From the NCBI RefSeq assembly GCF_024464595.1, contig NZ_JANHAW010000001.1, forward strand, positions 62,001 to 126,000: 64,000 bases of DNA, in the 5' to 3' direction. This document shows positions 60,710 through 64,000 of this stretch, piece after piece. The stretch comes from Halobellus litoreus (GTDB taxonomy: Archaea > Halobacteriota > Halobacteria > Halobacteriales > Haloferacaceae). The translations under genes and the position numbers were made by a program. Below the pieces are notes generated by a model. The model did not search any database. It had not been told where the DNA came from and saw only the letters and a program-made list of their open reading frames with translations. Position 1 is the first letter of the stretch. Every line of letters begins with the position of its first letter.

Positions 60710-61141
60710 ATGCACCCCTCACACGTGCTTGTCCCGCTCGACGGGTCGCCGTTGGCGGACGATGCGCTCGTCCACGCTCTCGACGTGTTCGACTGTCCGA
60801 TTACCGTCCTGAACGTGGTGACGCCCGCCGACGCGGGGATGATCGAAGGGGGAATTCTCGACCCCGACGAGGACCGCCGCGAGAGCGCTCGCGACCGCGC
60901 AGACCGGATCGTCGACCGAGCGATCGCGACGGCCGACGCGGTCGATCGCTCGATCGAAACGGCGGTCGAGACCGGCGATCCGGCCGAGACGATCCTGGCG
61001 TACGTCGACGAGCACGGCGTCGACCACGTCGTGATGGGCGGGCACGGGGGCGAGCAAAACGGGGTCGCCAGTCGGTTGCTCGGGACGGTGGCGACGAGCG
61101 TGGTGGGGAAAGCTCCCGTGACAGTGACCGTCGTCCGCTGA
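60710..61141 (+). CDS. universal stress protein
   Basis: The 143-residue UspA-fold protein starts HVLVPLDGSPLADDALVHALDV and has the ATP-binding type end VVMGGHGGEQNGVASRLLGTVATSVVGKAPVTVTVVR. It converges with the phosphate permease gene. Such Usp proteins often bind ATP and modulate transporters or stress responses. Confidence 0.9.
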   Translation: MHPSHVLVPLDGSPLADDALVHALDVFDCPITVLNVVTPADAGMIEGGILDPDEDRRESARDRADRIVDRAIATADAVDRSIETAVETGDPAETILAYVDEHGVDHVVMGGHGGEQNGVASRLLGTVATSVVGKAPVTVTVVR

Positions 61142-61143
61142 GG

Positions 61144-62352
61144 TCACTGTCCACCGAGCACCGCGCCGAGCGCCCTGTAGAGACCGAACCCGACGGTGAT
61201 CGAGGCGACGAGCGTGATGAGCCAGAAGGCGACCGTGACCCCGATCTTCCGGCGCGAAACGCCCGCGGAGCCGCCGGCCAGACCGCCGCCGATGACGCCC
61301 GAGATGATGATGTTGTTGAACGAGATCGGGATACCCAGCGCGATTGCCAGTTGGGCGATGATGAAGCCGGGAACCAATGCGGCGATGGAGCGTCTGACGC
61401 CGAGTTGTGCGTACTCGCGGGAAGTCGCCTGCAGGAGTCTGGGCGCACCCATCCACGCACCGCCGAGGATGCCGGCCGCGCCGAGCGCGAGCAGGATGAT
61501 CCCCGGCAGGCCGAGTTCGACGCCGTAAAGATTTTCCAGGGGCCCCGTCGCCAGCCCGACCTGACTGCCGCCGCTGGAGAAGGCGACGACGCTCCCGAGC
61601 AGGACGAGAAACGTCCGGATCCCCTTTTCCACCGACTGCTGTGTTCGCCGACGGATGAACCGGAAACTCACGGCGGCCGCGGTCAGCGTCACCAGGACGA
61701 CCACGGGATCGAGACCCGCGAGGGTCGGTGTTCCGACCTGCCTCGCGAGAAACCCGGCGAGAGAGCTCTGCGTCGCGTCGGGTGGCGAGGGAACGACCGC
61801 CAGTTGGACGTTCGCGATGATCGCACCGACGACGGCCGCCAGGAGCGGGACGCCGACCGTTTCCGGGATGTCGTCGCGTCGGAGGATCGTCGCGGTGAGG
61901 TACGCGAGGCCGCCGGACACCGGCGGGACGAGCGCCCAGAAGGTCGCGATCCTCCGGTAGGTGTCGATCGCGGGATCGCCGCCGAGCGAGAGGCCGACAC
62001 CGACCATCGCGCCGGTGGTCGCGAACGCCGCGGGGACCGGATAGCCGCTGTAGACGCCGAAGGCCATAAATCCGGCCGCTGTCAGTAACCCGGCCGTGGC
62101 CGCCAGCGACGTGATCTGGACGCCGTCGATGAGGCCCGCACCGACCGTCTCGGAGATAGCCCCGCCTTGGGTCAGCGCGCCGAGCGCCGCGAGGATCCCG
62201 ATGAGGAATGCCGCCCGCATTGTCGAGATGGCGTTGGCACCGATCGCGGGGGCGAACGGCGGAGAGTTGCTGTTGGCGCCGAGCGCCCACGCCGTGACGA
62301 GACTCGTGAGTGTCGCCAGCACGACGAGCGCCCAAAAGACGAGTCCCGGCAC
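61144..62352 (-). CDS. inorganic phosphate transporter, PiT family
   Basis: The 402-residue protein has about ten membrane helices and the PiT signature repeats: ALGANSNSPPFAPAIGANAISTMRAAFLIGILAALGA near the start and IPISFNNIIISGVIGGGLAGGSAGVSRRK near the end. Sodium- or proton-coupled phosphate uptake is expected. Its stop is 2 bases from the Usp stop. Confidence 0.88.
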   Translation of the reverse strand: MPGLVFWALVVLATLTSLVTAWALGANSNSPPFAPAIGANAISTMRAAFLIGILAALGALTQGGAISETVGAGLIDGVQITSLAATAGLLTAAGFMAFGVYSGYPVPAAFATTGAMVGVGLSLGGDPAIDTYRRIATFWALVPPVSGGLAYLTATILRRDDIPETVGVPLLAAVVGAIIANVQLAVVPSPPDATQSSLAGFLARQVGTPTLAGLDPVVVLVTLTAAAVSFRFIRRRTQQSVEKGIRTFLVLLGSVVAFSSGGSQVGLATGPLENLYGVELGLPGIILLALGAAGILGGAWMGAPRLLQATSREYAQLGVRRSIAALVPGFIIAQLAIALGIPISFNNIIISGVIGGGLAGGSAGVSRRKIGVTVAFWLITLVASITVGFGLYRALGAVLGGQ

Positions 62353-62465
62353 CCTCAGACGCCTCCGCGGACGGGCGTGACGAACATATCCGATACTTCT
62401 GCCAGCACCCGAATAAACGTTCGCCCGCGTCCGGAGAGACGGTTGTTACCGCTCCAGGCGATAGA

Positions 62466-64000
62466 ATGAATACGTTCGCAGCGAAGGTACGACCACGTCG
62501 AACAGTGGCCAGTAGCCTGCTCCCCGTCGTGGCTCTGATCCTCGTCTCCGGGATCGGCGTCCAGTTGCTCGCGAGGCGGATCCGGATCCCGAGCGTGGTG
62601 TTTTACCTGGCGTTGGGGCTCCTGTTGGGACCCGAGGCACTCGGGTTCGTCACTGTCGACACCTTCGGCGACGGGTTGGAAACCGTCGTCGGCCTCAGCG
62701 TCGCGATCATCGTCTTCGACGGCGCGTTCGCGCTTCAATTCGATCGGATTCGGGAGGCGTCGACGACGTCGCTGCGACTAGTCACGATCGGCGCGGCCGT
62801 GATGTTCCTCGGCACGGCTGGCGCAGTCCGCGTGCTCGAGGGGGCGAGTTGGGAGATATCGCTCGTCGTCGGCGCGCTGCTCGTGGCGACTGGCCCGACC
62901 GTCATCACCCCGATTCTGGAGGTCGTCCGCGTCAGGGACCACGTCGCCGCGGCCCTGGAGACCGAAGGAATCATCAACGACGTGTCCGCGGCGATCGCTG
63001 CGGTCGTCATTTTCGAGACGATGCTGCTCGACGACATCGGGATCTCCGGCACGCTCCTGGCGTTCATCGAGCGGGCGGGCGTCGGAATCGCGGCCGGACT
63101 CTTGGCGACCGGACTCATCTACTTCCTCCTCCGATACGAACTCACGCCCGAAGGTGGCCCCCAGACGGCCCGGTTCCTGGTCTTCAGCGCGGCGATCGGT
63201 TCGTTCGCGCTCGCGGAGGCCGTCGCCGCCGAGGCGGGTATCGCCGCCGCGGCGACCGCCGGGGTCGCGCTCGGAAACCTGGAGTTGCCCCACCGCGAGA
63301 CGATCGAAGAGTTCGCCCGCGACGCCACGCTGATCGTGCTGGCGTTCGTCTTCGTCTCGCTGGCGGCGCTGATCGACGTCGGTGCCATCGTCCAACTCGG
63401 CGTCGGCGGGATCGTCCTGGTCGCCGTGGTGGTTCTCCTCCTCCGACCGCTGGTGGCGTGGATCGCGACGGTCGGCGTCAGGCAGTTCAACCCCTCCGAA
63501 CGCCTGTTTCTGGCCGCGATCGGGCCCCGAGGGATCATCCCCGCGAGCGTGGCGACGCTCTTCGCGATCGAACTGGCGACGGCGGGCAACCAGGCTGCCA
63601 GCCAGACCCTCCTCGGAACCGTGTTCGTCGTCATCGCGGCCACGGACGCGCTCGAAGCGGGCCTGGCGCGGCAGATCGGCGACGCCTTAGGAGTGACACC
63701 AATGCGCACGATAATCGTCGGCGGGGGCCGGGTCGGTCTGGCGCTCGCCACCCGACTGGAACAGCGCGGAGAGTTCGTCGTCCTGATCGAGGAGGACGAG
63801 AAACAGAAGCAGGCAGCGCGTGAGGCGGGCGTCACCGTCTTCGACGGCGACGGAACCGAGAGCGACACGCTCCGTGCGGCGGGGATCGACGAGGCAAAGA
63901 TCGTCGTCGCGGTGACGGAGGACGACAACGTCAACCTCCTCGTCTGCCAGACCGCGCGTACGAAATTCGGGGTCGAAGACGTCTACGCGCGGGTGAACGA
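62466..64000 (+). CDS. cation/proton antiporter with TrkA-N regulatory domain (3' end missing)
   Basis: The frame is open from ATG 62466 to the window end, 511 residues visible. An NhaP/CPA1-type membrane part of about 12 helices (VFYLALGLLLGPEALGFV; ATGPTVITPILEVVRVRDHVAAALETEGIINDVSAAI) is followed in frame by MRTIIVGGGRVGLALATRLEQRG, a TrkA-N (RCK) domain from about residue 413. The domain probably binds nucleotide and gates exchange. Length and order fit archaeal Na+/H+ or K+/H+ antiporters. The end lies outside. Confidence 0.88.
   Translation, partial: MNTFAAKVRPRRTVASSLLPVVALILVSGIGVQLLARRIRIPSVVFYLALGLLLGPEALGFVTVDTFGDGLETVVGLSVAIIVFDGAFALQFDRIREASTTSLRLVTIGAAVMFLGTAGAVRVLEGASWEISLVVGALLVATGPTVITPILEVVRVRDHVAAALETEGIINDVSAAIAAVVIFETMLLDDIGISGTLLAFIERAGVGIAAGLLATGLIYFLLRYELTPEGGPQTARFLVFSAAIGSFALAEAVAAEAGIAAAATAGVALGNLELPHRETIEEFARDATLIVLAFVFVSLAALIDVGAIVQLGVGGIVLVAVVVLLLRPLVAWIATVGVRQFNPSERLFLAAIGPRGIIPASVATLFAIELATAGNQAASQTLLGTVFVVIAATDALEAGLARQIGDALGVTPMRTIIVGGGRVGLALATRLEQRGEFVVLIEEDEKQKQAAREAGVTVFDGDGTESDTLRAAGIDEAKIVVAVTEDDNVNLLVCQTARTKFGVEDVYARVN

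Overview
The window is a high-GC (about two thirds G+C by eye) haloarchaeal chromosome segment. Markers of a halobacterial host are a halorhodopsin, the ketoacid:ferredoxin oxidoreductase korAB, an aCPSF1/FttA termination nuclease, SBDS, a digeranylgeranylglycerophospholipid reductase-like flavoprotein, a halobacterial transducer, DUF371/DUF373-type archaeal proteins, lipobox lipoproteins, and acidic proteins throughout. The genus cannot be told from the window.

A 23.7-kb integrated element of visibly lower G+C (about half) lies between 6965 and 30645. It sits inside the host endonuclease III gene (nth), which is cut between its helix-hairpin-helix and its catalytic-Asp motif. Joining the host bases at the shared 6-base core AAGACG rebuilds an uninterrupted 867-nt reading frame of 288 codons plus stop, so precise excision would restore the gene. 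A tyrosine integrase (7009-8034) abuts the left junction and a ribbon-helix-helix regulator abuts the right.

Element layout: integrase and small regulators (7009-9361); an AbrB-like gene behind a nested inverted repeat (9558-10377); a restriction-modification pair resembling MjaI-type CTAG systems (10896-12674); small zinc-ribbon and membrane proteins; an AbrB-serine recombinase pair (14109-14955); membrane proteins and a DUF6414-like protein (15023-17839). Next comes a leftward morphogenesis cassette (24132 to 17907): small membrane protein, large signal-peptide/C-anchor surface protein, PKD-repeat surface protein, two membrane proteins and a P-loop NTPase. Its order and topology match pleolipovirus virion genes. 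A 600-bp divergent intergenic region (24133-24732) carries iteron-like repeats and looks like an origin or master control region. To its right are a HEPN-like protein, an eight-gene translationally coupled leftward operon ending in a PD-(D/E)XK-like protein, wHTH and RHH regulators, and more tiny zinc proteins. No known replication initiator was recognised. My reading is a pleolipovirus-like provirus enlarged by an R-M system and accessory genes.

Host flanks. Left (1-6673): FttA, methylglyoxal synthase, a MacB-type ABC exporter operon, a VOC protein and a lipoprotein. Right (31220-64000): DUF371, a coiled-coil protein, DUF373, aldo/keto reductase, isoprenoid-lipid reductase, transducer, korAB, a flavoprotein reductase, the nosLDFY accessory operon without nosZ, acetyl-CoA synthetase, a GNAT fusion, glycosyltransferase, riboflavin/archaeal flavin reductase, thioredoxin, SBDS, FUN14, halorhodopsin, an Lrp regulator, tRNA-Lys(CTT) with a duplicated 3' end nearby, a TrkA-DHH protein, universal stress protein, phosphate permease, and a cation/proton antiporter cut by the window end.

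All identifications come from reading motifs, lengths and gene order. No database search was run.
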